From contig CP019636.1 of NCBI GenBank assembly GCA_002163975.1, forward strand, positions 4,715,501 to 4,779,500: a stretch of DNA of 64,000 nt. Direction: 5' to 3'. This DNA comes from Nostocales cyanobacterium HT-58-2. Its GTDB lineage: Bacteria; Cyanobacteriota; Cyanobacteriia; Cyanobacteriales; Nostocaceae. The notes beneath the pieces are model-generated. The model made no database searches, had not been told where the DNA came from, and saw only the letters and a program-made list of their open reading frames with translations. The position numbers and the translations under genes are program-made. Shown here piece after piece: positions 1 through 8,396 of the stretch; the stretch's first letter is position 1; each line of letters begins with the position of its first letter.

Positions 1-455
1 AGGGAACAGGCGCACTGCGCGTTCAAGATAAAACAGAATATTTCTACGGAGAAAATCGAGGGAATTCTCTCCAATTTGCTCGGACAATGATTGATGCAGG
101 GGCAGATTTAGTTATTGGACATGGTCCTCACGTTCCAAGAGCGATTGAAATCTATAATGGAAAACTGATTGCCTATTCTTTAGGCAATTTTATTGGATAC
201 CGAACTTTATCCACAGTTGCTCAGACTGGCTACTCAATGATTTTAGAAGCCAAACTAAATTCTCGGGGAGATTTGGTGTCTAGTAAAATTATCCCTGTTC
301 GTCTAAATCGTCAGGGAATTCCCCACATTGATCAGCATTTCCGGACAGTAGGACTCCTACGTTATTTGATTAATAAAGATTTTCCCAATGACCCAGTTAA
401 GATTAACAAAAAGGGTGAAATTGTCGTGGCAGATGTAGTGGCGGACAGGGAATAA
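1..455 (+). CDS. CapA-family (poly-gamma-glutamate capsule type) metallophosphatase, C-terminal part
   Basis: The reading frame is open from the left window edge, so the gene starts outside. The visible ~150 residues carry the family's C-terminal signature: a GADLVIGHGPHV stretch followed by IAYSLGNF, which resembles the metal-binding His region of CapA/PgsA calcineurin-like phosphatases. Members act at the cell envelope and are linked to capsule or polyglutamate export, but many cyanobacterial copies have no tested function. The end (DVVADRE) has no further domain. The family call is fairly sure; the substrate is unknown. Confidence 0.75.
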   Translation, partial: GTGALRVQDKTEYFYGENRGNSLQFARTMIDAGADLVIGHGPHVPRAIEIYNGKLIAYSLGNFIGYRTLSTVAQTGYSMILEAKLNSRGDLVSSKIIPVRLNRQGIPHIDQHFRTVGLLRYLINKDFPNDPVKINKKGEIVVADVVADRE

Positions 456-536
456 AAAGTCCAATGTAGAAACGCTAACTTCCTTGGAAAGTGCGACGAC
501 AATTTCGCGTTTGGCAGCGTTTTTCCATGTTATTTG

Positions 537-1361
537 TCATTTAACACCCAAAGCTTCTGGGCTTAAAACTTGATTTAACTTACCACTTCGATAACCCTCT
601 AAATCTAATGTAACGTAGATAAAACCAAACTCTTGAAAAGCAGAAACCACTGATTGCAAATCAATATTCAAAACAAACTCTTTAATTTGCTCTGGAGGTA
701 ATTCAATCCTTGCTGTATCTCCTTCGGAACGCACTCGTAAATTCTTGTAACCCAGCTTTCGCAAGTATATTTCTGCCCTACCTACTCGTTGTAGCTTGGC
801 TACGGTAATTTCTTCACCATAGGGAAAGCGTGAACTCAAGCAAGGTTGGGCAGGTTTTTCCCACCAAGGTAAACCGAGTTCCTTGGAAATTTGGCGGACT
901 TCGGCTTTAGTCATACCGACTTCTGCCAAAGGCGATCGCGCACCTCTTTCTTTTGCTGCCTGAATTCCTGGGCGATAATCATGCAAGTCATCAGCATTGA
1001 CTCCATCTACTACGTATGGATAACCCCATTCGAGAGCTAGAGGTTTGAGAGTATCGTGCAGCTCACTTTTGCAAAAATAACAGCGGTTGACAGGGTTGGA
1101 GGTGTAATTGGGATTTTCCATCTCACGTGTGTGGACAACTTTATGAGAAATCCCAATCGTCGCTGCTTGCAGTGAGGCGTCTTCCAACTCTTCTGGTAAC
1201 AGCGAGGGAGAAACAGCTGTGACAGCCAAAGCGCGATCGCCTAAGACATCATAAGCAATTTTGGCTACTAAAGTGCTATCAACACCACCAGAGTAAGCTA
1301 TTAAAGCTTGCTCCATTTGTAAAAATAATGCTTTTAGCCGCTCAAGTTTTTCTGTCAACAT
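537..1361 (-). CDS. larE: ATP-dependent sacrificial sulfur transferase LarE
   Basis: This 274-aa protein has a PP-loop (SGGVDS, residues 24-29) for AMP transfer and a cysteine in a KPAQPCLSSR context that matches the sulfur-donating Cys of LarE. In characterised LarE this Cys is sacrificed to thiolate the nickel-pincer nucleotide precursor of lactate racemase. A second CYFC motif lies near residue 115, so a Cys-cluster LarE variant is possible. No larB, larC or larA is in the window, so the recipient is not shown. It is divergent from fdhD across a 120-bp gap. Length is normal for the family. Confidence 0.85.
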   Translation of the reverse strand: MLTEKLERLKALFLQMEQALIAYSGGVDSTLVAKIAYDVLGDRALAVTAVSPSLLPEELEDASLQAATIGISHKVVHTREMENPNYTSNPVNRCYFCKSELHDTLKPLALEWGYPYVVDGVNADDLHDYRPGIQAAKERGARSPLAEVGMTKAEVRQISKELGLPWWEKPAQPCLSSRFPYGEEITVAKLQRVGRAEIYLRKLGYKNLRVRSEGDTARIELPPEQIKEFVLNIDLQSVVSAFQEFGFIYVTLDLEGYRSGKLNQVLSPEALGVK

Positions 1362-1481
1362 TATTTTCCACCCTGCCCAAACGGTATCACACCCGATAAA
1401 GTCTATCTTACAAAGTCCACACCATAACTTGCATCTCTATAGCCTCCAAAGGTCTAATAAAATAAATATGGCTCATGACCA

Positions 1482-2333
1482 ATGACTAAACCTCTTGGAA
1501 GCAAGATGAAAGCCACTACCTGGGTGGTAGAAAAAGGTCAGGTACGTTCTCGACAAGACCAACTGACGACAGAGGAACCGTTAGAAATTCGCTTGGTATC
1601 CCCGCACCGCACATTGGCTGTGACTATGCGGACACCAGGGGCAGATTTTGAACTTACTGCTGGTTTTCTCTACAGTGAAGGGGTGATTAGTTGTAAAAAA
1701 GATATCCAACGCATGAGTTATTGCTTGGATGAGTCTGTAGACGGTGAGCAACGCTACAACATTGTAAATGTTACTCTTCGGGAAGATTTAAATCCGGATT
1801 TACAGCCTTTAGAAAGACATTTTTATACAACTAGTGCTTGTGGAGTTTGTGGTAAGGCAAGTCTTGAGGCTTTGCGTTTACGAGGTTGTCCGGTAATTCT
1901 GCCAGAACCCATTGTGACTGCTGAGATTATTTACGATTTACCAGATAAGCTTCGAGCGGCTCAAGGTATATTTAATTCTACAGGGAGTTTGCATGCTGCG
2001 GCTTTGTTTGACTCCCAAGGACAACTTTTGAACTTACATGAGGACGTAGGACGTCATAACGCTTTAGATAAATTAATAGGTTCAGCTTTGTTGAATGAGC
2101 AGTTACCTTTGAGTCATCATATTGTTATGGTGAGTGGACGCTCTAGCTTTGAAATTCTACAAAAATGTACAACAGCTGGTGTTCCCATTGTTTGTTCTGT
2201 TTCCGCCCCAAGTAGCTTAGCAGTCTCTGTAGCAAAGGAATTTGGGATTACTTTAATTGGATTTTTGCGCGGGGAACGATTCAATGTTTACACTGGTCTG
2301 GAAAGAATAAATATTTTGATAAACAAGGGATAA
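1482..2333 (+). CDS. fdhD: Formate dehydrogenase accessory sulfurtransferase FdhD
   Basis: The 283-aa protein carries the FdhD hallmark CGVCG at residues 120-124. In E. coli FdhD these Cys residues relay sulfur from IscS to the bis-MGD molybdenum cofactor of formate dehydrogenase. The AAALFD and DVGRHNALDKLIG motifs, typical of the nucleotide-binding part, are also present. The first ATG lies in a repeat-like catgaccaatg context without a clear ribosome site. The ATG at 1506 (MKATTWVV) is preceded by ggaag at suitable spacing and may be the true start. The stop is 2 bp from the following VOC gene, so they are probably co-transcribed. Confidence 0.88.
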   Translation: MTKPLGSKMKATTWVVEKGQVRSRQDQLTTEEPLEIRLVSPHRTLAVTMRTPGADFELTAGFLYSEGVISCKKDIQRMSYCLDESVDGEQRYNIVNVTLREDLNPDLQPLERHFYTTSACGVCGKASLEALRLRGCPVILPEPIVTAEIIYDLPDKLRAAQGIFNSTGSLHAAALFDSQGQLLNLHEDVGRHNALDKLIGSALLNEQLPLSHHIVMVSGRSSFEILQKCTTAGVPIVCSVSAPSSLAVSVAKEFGITLIGFLRGERFNVYTGLERINILINKG

Positions 2334-2335
2334 CA

Positions 2336-2875
2336 ATGAGCGAGTTTCAAATACAAGGAATAAATCATATTGCCTTAGTGTGTAAGGACATGGCACGCAC
2401 TGTGGACTTTTATACTAATACACTGGGTATGAAGTTAATTAAGACGATTAGTATGCCAGATGGTGGACAGCACTTTTTCTTTGATATTGGCACCGGAGAG
2501 GCGATCGCCTTTTTCTGGTTTCCACAAGCACCAGAGGCTGCTCCTGGTGTAGCGTCTCCTCGACCTGATGCTTGGCAAACTGGCAATTTCGCTACTGCTC
2601 ATGCTTCATTAAACCACTTAGCATTCAATGTTTCATTTGACAAACTTCAGGAGTATCGAGAAAAACTCATTGCCAAAGGCGTCCAAGTGACACCTATTAT
2701 GCATCACGCAGATGTTCCCGCTGGCATTGTTCCCGAAGTTGACGAAACTACATTTATTTCCTCTGTTTATTTCTTCGATCCGGATGGCATTCTGCTAGAG
2801 TTTGCGGCAAATTTGCGTGAGTTGGGTGATCCCGAAAGAGATATTCAACACCAACCAGCAACAGCAGTCAGCTGA
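2336..2875 (+). CDS. VOC (glyoxalase/dioxygenase fold) family protein
   Basis: The 179-aa protein opens with INHIALVCKDMARTVDFYTNTLGMKL, the classic first beta-alpha-beta-beta-beta module of the vicinal oxygen chelate fold. It ends with VYFFDPDGILLEFAA, where the Glu is a usual metal ligand. His at INHIA and LNHLAF and Glu at LLEF could complete a metal site. It starts 2 bp after fdhD and is followed after 30 bp by a second VOC gene, suggesting one transcript. Substrate is unknown; VOC proteins include glyoxalase I, extradiol dioxygenases and antibiotic-resistance proteins. Confidence 0.8.
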   Translation: MSEFQIQGINHIALVCKDMARTVDFYTNTLGMKLIKTISMPDGGQHFFFDIGTGEAIAFFWFPQAPEAAPGVASPRPDAWQTGNFATAHASLNHLAFNVSFDKLQEYREKLIAKGVQVTPIMHHADVPAGIVPEVDETTFISSVYFFDPDGILLEFAANLRELGDPERDIQHQPATAVS

Positions 2876-2905
2876 ACGAAATAGAAGCTTTCTTTCATCC
2901 TTGAG

Positions 2906-3277
2906 ATGACTTTTCAATACACTGACGCATTCGTCACTCTGGCAACTTTTCGTATTGAAACCTTAGTTAATTTCTATACCCAATTTCTGGGTATAGAAGC
3001 AACTAGTTACATCCCAGATGTTTATGCTGAGTTTCAACTTTCTCGTTTGAAACTAGGGATTTTTCAACCAAAACAAACTCATTTCTCTGAATTTGAAAAC
3101 TCTGCTAAAAGTCAGATGAGTTTATGTTTAGAAGTGAATAACTTAGAGCGTGTTATTGCTCATCTGACTTTCTTGGGATATCCACCACCAGGAGCAATTA
3201 TCAATGCTTCTCATGGCAGAGAAATATACGCTTATGATCCGGATGGTAACAGAATAATTTTGCACCAGTCAAAGTAG
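2906..3277 (+). CDS. VOC family protein, single domain
   Basis: The 123-aa single-domain protein is built as FVTLATFRIETLVNFYTQFLG at the start and YAYDPDGNRIILHQ at the end, both typical of VOC modules. The first metal-ligand His of the neighbour is replaced (VTLAT instead of HIALV), so it may be a binding rather than catalytic protein. It lies 30 bp behind another VOC gene on the same strand. Function is not known. Confidence 0.7.
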   Translation: MTFQYTDAFVTLATFRIETLVNFYTQFLGIEATSYIPDVYAEFQLSRLKLGIFQPKQTHFSEFENSAKSQMSLCLEVNNLERVIAHLTFLGYPPPGAIINASHGREIYAYDPDGNRIILHQSK

Positions 3278-3367
3278 AGCATATTAAATGTAGGATAAGA
3301 AGCGCACGCATCCCACAGATTTCATTTCAAGAGTTCGCTCCACAACATAAATAGTCCTGAGTCACTT

Positions 3368-3393
3368 GACAAAGGACAAAGGACAAAGGACAA
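3368..3393 (+). repeat. Heptanucleotide short tandem repeat (gacaaag)
   Basis: Three to four copies of gacaaag run directly into the ATG of the ylqF gene. This is a short tandemly repeated repetitive (STRR) sequence typical of heterocystous cyanobacteria. Related stretches (gagtcaa/gactctt, gtaactg, gacaaat) occur near 4317-4341, 14427-14464, 33246-33282 and 41778-41821. Confidence 0.75.
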
Positions 3394-4275
3394 ATGTCGA
3401 TAACTCAAAACTATAAATTAAATATCATCCAATGGTATCCAGGGCACATCGCCAAAGCTGAAAAAAATCTCAAAGAAAATCTCAAGCTTGTCGATGTTGT
3501 ACTGGAAGTACGCGACGCCCGCATTCCATTGGCAACACACCACCCTAGAATAAGTGAGTGGGTAGGAAGTAAAACACGCGTGTTGGTGTTAAACCGAGTT
3601 GATATGATTTTGCCCCAGGTACGGCAAGTGTGGACAGAATGGTTCAAAAGCCAAGGGGAAGTTCCCTATTTTACCAATGCCCAGCAAGGTCAAGGGGTAA
3701 CTGCAATATCAAAAGCAGCGCAAGCAGCTGGAGTGGCGATTAATGAACGGCGGAAAAGTCGCGGGATGCTACCCCGTCCAGTCCGTGCTGTGGTGATTGG
3801 CTTTCCCAATGTTGGCAAATCAGCCCTTATCAACCGTCTGCTAGGACGGCGAGTGGTGGAAAGTGCAGCGCGTCCTGGGGTGACTCGCCAACTGCGTTGG
3901 GTGCGAATTTCTGATGAATTGGAATTGTTGGATGCTCCCGGTGTTATTCCTGCTAAGTTGGAAGACCAAGAAGCAGCATTAAAGTTAGCCATTTGTGACG
4001 ACATCGGTGAAGCATCTTACGATAATCAAATAGTGGCAGCAGTATTAGTAGATATACTGAAAGATATCGAAGCCAACGCTTCTGATTTGTTACCAAAGCA
4101 TCCATTGCGATCGCGCTATAAACTTGATCCCACTTCCTTCACTGGAGAAGCATATTTATTCGCCTTAGCAGAGTATCGATACAAAGGCGATGTAGAAAAA
4201 ACTGCGCGGGCAATCCTCACAGATTTTCGCCAAGGATCGCTGGGTGCTGTTCCCTTGGAGTTACCACCTGAGTAA
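3394..4275 (+). CDS. ylqF: Ribosome biogenesis GTPase YlqF (RbgA)
   Basis: This is a 293-aa circularly permuted GTPase. The G4 motif (NRVD, near residue 67) precedes G1 (GFPNVGKS, near 138) and G3 (DAPG, near 180). The N-terminal QWYPGHIAKAEK is a signature of YlqF/RbgA, which acts in late 50S ribosome assembly. Family length is about 280-300 aa, so the gene is full-length. The start codon sits at the end of a heptanucleotide repeat without an obvious ribosome-binding site. A 12-residue extension precedes the usual MIQWYPGH-like start. Confidence 0.9.
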   Translation: MSITQNYKLNIIQWYPGHIAKAEKNLKENLKLVDVVLEVRDARIPLATHHPRISEWVGSKTRVLVLNRVDMILPQVRQVWTEWFKSQGEVPYFTNAQQGQGVTAISKAAQAAGVAINERRKSRGMLPRPVRAVVIGFPNVGKSALINRLLGRRVVESAARPGVTRQLRWVRISDELELLDAPGVIPAKLEDQEAALKLAICDDIGEASYDNQIVAAVLVDILKDIEANASDLLPKHPLRSRYKLDPTSFTGEAYLFALAEYRYKGDVEKTARAILTDFRQGSLGAVPLELPPE

Positions 4276-4344
4276 GAAATGAGGGGGATGAGGAAGTAGG
4301 TAAGATTATTATTTTTGACTCTTGACCCTTGACTCTTGACTTTC

Positions 4345-5859
4345 TTACCTAGCTTTACAAGTATTTTTTGTCCGACTCCCCCAAATCCAACCCTCTTCGG
4401 GAGCGCTAATTTCAATCCAGCCGTCTTTTTGTTTTCCTGTAATTGTCACCTGAGTACCTGCTTTAATAACTTTTCCTGTTCTTTTGCGATTTGACAAAGA
4501 GCGCAGATTTGCATTTCTCGTGACAACAATACAATTGTTTTGTTCTTGTTTTTCTTCGGTTGTATTGTTCTGCGTGGGAACTTTTGTTTTGTTTTCTATT
4601 GTTTCTTGAATTCTATTATTTTCTGTTGCTTGATTGGAAGACTGCTGTTGTTGCTGTGGTGGAGAACTTGCGGAAATGACGCTGAATACAACTAAAACAA
4701 GACTACCACCTGCGGCAATGAATAATAGTAATTTGCGACGGTATTTATCAAGAAAACTAACCCTTGAAAAAGAACTGTTTTGTGGTGCAGTTGAATAAGT
4801 AGGAGGAATTTTTACCGTACTCTGCGAAGGGGATGCTGGCGGTAGAGTTGCGTCAGGAGTTGTTGTGTTCTCTGGCGGAGTGTAGCCAGGTTTTGCGAGT
4901 TCTTGGAGTGATCGCGCTAGGCGTAGTACTTTTTCGGGTAATTTTACAACTTTTGCTGATACAGCACCTTCTCGCAAATAGTTGCGTAGCGCGTAGCTGA
5001 CGGCTGCAGCAACAGCTGTTGGTGTGTTCGGGTGAGTGATTGAGGCGAGTGCTTCGAGTGCTTCGTCTGCAAAGTTGAAACGATATTTGTAGTACTGGCG
5101 TACCATTTTACTGATAATAGCTGCCAATGGATCGCTGACTTGGGCATATTGCTGCCAGATAATTTCCCCACTTTTAGGGTCTTCTGCAAGTTGCTTGGGA
5201 CTTAAGCCTGTAAGTGCTTGGATAGCAATCATGCCAAGAGCATAAATATCACTATTAGGACGAGGTCTACCTTGTGCTTGTTCACTCGGCATATAACCTG
5301 GTGTTCCAATGGCAATTGTCTGATTTTTGATCTGCTGTTCTGGACTCATATGCGAGTACATCTGCACCTGCTTGACAGCACCAAAATCAACCAGAACCAG
5401 CTTGTTATCTGAATGGCGACGGATAATATTTTGGGGCTTGAGGTCGCGATGGATAACATCATTATTATGGACAAAGTCTAGGATAGGCAAAATTTCATAC
5501 AGGAGTTGAATGACCTGACTTTCGTCCCAGCGGGTTCCTGGTGACATCTCTACAGAAAGCGGATGTCCATCGATAAACTCCTGTACTAAGAAAAATTCTT
5601 CATTTTCCTCAAAGTAAGCTAGAAGTCGGGGAATCTGGTCATGATTGCCCAACTTTTCTAAAGTTTCGGCTTCCCTGCTAAACAAGCGCCTTGCCGTTTG
5701 TAAAACATCGGGGTCGTTGGTGGCGGGCTTGAGATGCTTAACTACGCAAGATGGGTTTCCAGGACGACGAGTATCTTGGGCTATGTAAGTATGACCAAAT
5801 CCGCCTTTACCCAATAGTTCAACCACCTGGTAACGCTGGTCTAGTAAGGAACCGATCAT
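4345..5859 (-). CDS. Membrane-anchored Ser/Thr protein kinase with C-terminal SH3 domain
   Basis: The start was placed at MIGSLLDQRY (504 aa), where the kinase domain begins; upstream in-frame codons look non-coding. Kinase motifs are complete: LGKGGFGHTY (P-loop), VVKHLK (Lys), HRDLKPQN (catalytic loop), DFGAVK (Mg binding), GTPGYMPSEQ (activation segment). A Pro/Thr-rich linker leads to one membrane segment (LLLFIAAGGSLVLVVFSVIS), a Gln/Asn-rich stretch and an SH3-like domain (NANLRS...GWIW) likely on the outer side. It resembles Hanks-type kinases of cyanobacteria; the signal sensed is unknown. Confidence 0.88.
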   Translation of the reverse strand: MIGSLLDQRYQVVELLGKGGFGHTYIAQDTRRPGNPSCVVKHLKPATNDPDVLQTARRLFSREAETLEKLGNHDQIPRLLAYFEENEEFFLVQEFIDGHPLSVEMSPGTRWDESQVIQLLYEILPILDFVHNNDVIHRDLKPQNIIRRHSDNKLVLVDFGAVKQVQMYSHMSPEQQIKNQTIAIGTPGYMPSEQAQGRPRPNSDIYALGMIAIQALTGLSPKQLAEDPKSGEIIWQQYAQVSDPLAAIISKMVRQYYKYRFNFADEALEALASITHPNTPTAVAAAVSYALRNYLREGAVSAKVVKLPEKVLRLARSLQELAKPGYTPPENTTTPDATLPPASPSQSTVKIPPTYSTAPQNSSFSRVSFLDKYRRKLLLFIAAGGSLVLVVFSVISASSPPQQQQQSSNQATENNRIQETIENKTKVPTQNNTTEEKQEQNNCIVVTRNANLRSLSNRKRTGKVIKAGTQVTITGKQKDGWIEISAPEEGWIWGSRTKNTCKAR

Positions 5860-6303
5860 CGTATAGCTTTCCTCGGATGAAATGTTAAGCACAATAGAGT
5901 TTTTCAAAGAAAACGCAGTTTTTCCCGGATCACAACAGAAAGAATTGCTACAGAAATATATGTACAACAATCAGGTGATAGCAACTACTCATGACAACGT
6001 AAAAATTGCAACAAATAAAATAGCTTTAAGTTTAAATCATATCGGCAGAATACGTCTACTTGCACCCTCATCAGTAGCAGCAACAGTCGTACCTATGGTC
6101 AATTCAGAGGTTTCACTCACCATGCTGTTCACTGCTGAAGTCTGGCGTTGCCAATGTTTCTTCCGTATCTGTATCTAGTAAAAATGTCATTTTTTCGTAG
6201 TTGTCGGAATGCTGTGGAGAGTGCCATAAAGAAAAAGTGAAGGGTTCATCCTGCTTTTGCAATGCTGGCACTCCCTGCTTCTGCGAATGGATTTATAGAA
6301 GTC
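5860..6303. other. Intergenic region between divergent kinase and cyclase genes
   Basis: This 444-bp stretch separates two divergently transcribed signalling genes and presumably carries both promoters. No gene, RNA or clear operator was recognised. Open frames here lack family features and are probably chance. Confidence 0.4.
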
Positions 6304-7908
6304 ATGACTAAACTGAAACTGCGCCTACAAGAGGGAAATTCCGAAAGAACGGTGACGGTTCATCAAGATGTTTTTACCATCGGTCGTTTGCCGCAATGTG
6401 ACTTATACTTACCTTCTGGGGGAGTTTCACGTTACCATGCCCGCCTTGTGAAAACTCCTTCTGGTATGTGGACTATTGAAGATTTGGGAAGCAAAAATGG
6501 AACCCAATTGAACGAACGTCTGATTTCCTCTGCCCAAGAGTTGCAAAATGGCGATGTTGTTTGGCTGGGAGATGTGTGTCTGTTTGTCGTCTTGACTGCT
6601 GTTGAATCATTGACGTCTAAACAGGAAACTTTCTCTCCAGGAAGAACAATTCTTCGCAACGTTAAACAATTGCAACAACAATGGATTCTAGCTGATAACA
6701 TTGATGGTGATGTCGGCATCAAAGACAAAACTATTGCCCGCTTAAAAGACTTAGTAGATATAGCTAAGAATCTCTCTGCCGCAACCTCAATAGACGAGAT
6801 TTTCTCTCAAGTCCAAGAAGTGGTATTTCGTTACCTCGATAGTATTGACCGTTTGGCATTATTAATTGATGTCACTGGGTGTGGCAAGCTGGAATTACTC
6901 AGTGCAGCGACGAGAAACCTCTCTCAACAGGAAGGTTTGCCAGCTGACGGCAGTTGGATTAGCCGTAGTATCTGCCAAAAAGTCTTCGAGGAAAAAGTTG
7001 CCATTCAAACTGCTGATGCCCAAAATGATGAACGATTTGCTGGCGAAAACAGTATTCTGGTCAAAGGCATTCGTAGCGCAATGGCAGTGCCTTTATGGGA
7101 TGAGAGTAAAGTTGTTGGCGTTCTTTATGCTGATGCTCATCTCTCTTCTTACCATTGGGCAGAAAAAGGAGAAGAAGAACTGAGCTTTTTTTCGGCTCTC
7201 GCAAACCTTGTGGCTTCTAGTGTACAACGTTGGCTGTTAGCAGAGAAACTCCGCAGTGAAGAAGTGATTCGCCAAAGACTTGAACGCTATCATTCTCCCG
7301 CTGTTGTACAGCAGTTGATAGCTGTTGGTGCGTTGCCCAATGGACGATTACCTCCACAAGAAAGTGAAATTAGTATTTTATTTGCTGATTTAGTTGGCTT
7401 TACGGCAATTTCAGAAACGTTGACGCCAACTGGAATTGCTGACTTACTCAACAATTTATTTGAGGAGATGCTGCAAGAGGTGTTTGCCTGCGCTGGCACT
7501 TTAGATAAATATATTGGCGATTGTATTATGGCGTTTTTTGGTGCTCCCGAACCACAACCAGATCATGCCGATCGCGCTGTCACTGCTGCCATGGGTATGT
7601 TAACTCGTCTGGAAAATCTTAATGCTAAGAATTTTTGGACTGAACCACTGCAATTACGAATTGCCATTAACAGTGGCAAAGCCGTAGTTGGAGATGTTGG
7701 TAGTTCCCAAAGAGTTGAGTATACCGCGTTAGGAGCTACTATCAATTTGGCTGCGCGCATGGAAGCAGTTTGTCCACCAGGGAAATGTGTTGTGAGTGAA
7801 GCTACTTATAAATTGCTGTCGCAACCCTCATGTTTCCTAGAAATGGGAGATTATCGCTTTAAAGGTATTAATCGATTAGTGAAGGTTTATCAGACAAAGA
7901 TGCAGTGA
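6304..7908 (+). CDS. FHA-GAF adenylate/guanylate cyclase (class III)
   Basis: The start was placed at MTKLKLRLQE, where the FHA domain begins (534 aa). Domains in order: FHA (phosphothreonine binding, with GRLPQCDLYLPSGGVSRYHA and GSKNGTQLNE, ~1-100), GAF (~150-310), a short linker, and a class III cyclase domain (~355-534). The cyclase has metal-binding Asp in LFADLVGFT and GDCIMAFFGAP, and YTALGATINLAARME carrying the Asn and Arg that stabilise the transition state. FHA suggests coupling to Ser/Thr phosphorylation, and a kinase lies divergently next door. It probably makes cAMP; GMP specificity cannot be excluded by eye. Confidence 0.88.
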   Translation: MTKLKLRLQEGNSERTVTVHQDVFTIGRLPQCDLYLPSGGVSRYHARLVKTPSGMWTIEDLGSKNGTQLNERLISSAQELQNGDVVWLGDVCLFVVLTAVESLTSKQETFSPGRTILRNVKQLQQQWILADNIDGDVGIKDKTIARLKDLVDIAKNLSAATSIDEIFSQVQEVVFRYLDSIDRLALLIDVTGCGKLELLSAATRNLSQQEGLPADGSWISRSICQKVFEEKVAIQTADAQNDERFAGENSILVKGIRSAMAVPLWDESKVVGVLYADAHLSSYHWAEKGEEELSFFSALANLVASSVQRWLLAEKLRSEEVIRQRLERYHSPAVVQQLIAVGALPNGRLPPQESEISILFADLVGFTAISETLTPTGIADLLNNLFEEMLQEVFACAGTLDKYIGDCIMAFFGAPEPQPDHADRAVTAAMGMLTRLENLNAKNFWTEPLQLRIAINSGKAVVGDVGSSQRVEYTALGATINLAARMEAVCPPGKCVVSEATYKLLSQPSCFLEMGDYRFKGINRLVKVYQTKMQ

Positions 7909-8220
7909 CGACAGGCGGTAGGGGCACAATGCCTCACGCCCGTATCGGTAGCTGGGGATCAGGAAATTCTCGCTTCACAATCCAAAGTTTCCCATGATTC
8001 AAAGACACCTAGTTACCCACCTATTAAGAGATTTTTTGCAAAAAAACGAGATAAATGGCTTAAAAAGGGCTTATTCTGCCATATAAAGCCTATCTTGATG
8101 TATTTTTTGATTTTTTCCTTATAAAAGATATTAAATTGTAAATTTTATTTTTAATTGCAGTGGCACATCCTGTTACAATCAGGCAGAGTTCATGAAATGC
8201 ACACTTTCTTAGGGGAGATT

Positions 8221-8252
8221 GTAAGCATAAATACATATGCATTATGTATAGT
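8221..8252 (+). promoter_or_regulatory. Candidate NtcA-type box upstream of the 2-oxoglutarate bypass genes
   Basis: GTA-N8-TAC occurs at 8221-8234, with a TATAGT hexamer at 8247-8252. The spacing to this hexamer (12 bp) is shorter than the about 22 bp usual for NtcA-activated promoters, so the call is weak. The surrounding 7909-8396 region (488 bp) is AT-rich and holds no recognisable gene. Confidence 0.25.
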
Positions 8253-8396
8253 TTGTTTCAATTTTGCTTACGAATTTTGAATATAAGTAAAGTTAGCATT
8301 TTTTGAAAGACTACAATTTGATAAGTAGCGTCTGTCATAGATGTGTGTAACATATGGATGCTACCTCCGATAATTTTTTGACGGGGAGGTCAGGGT

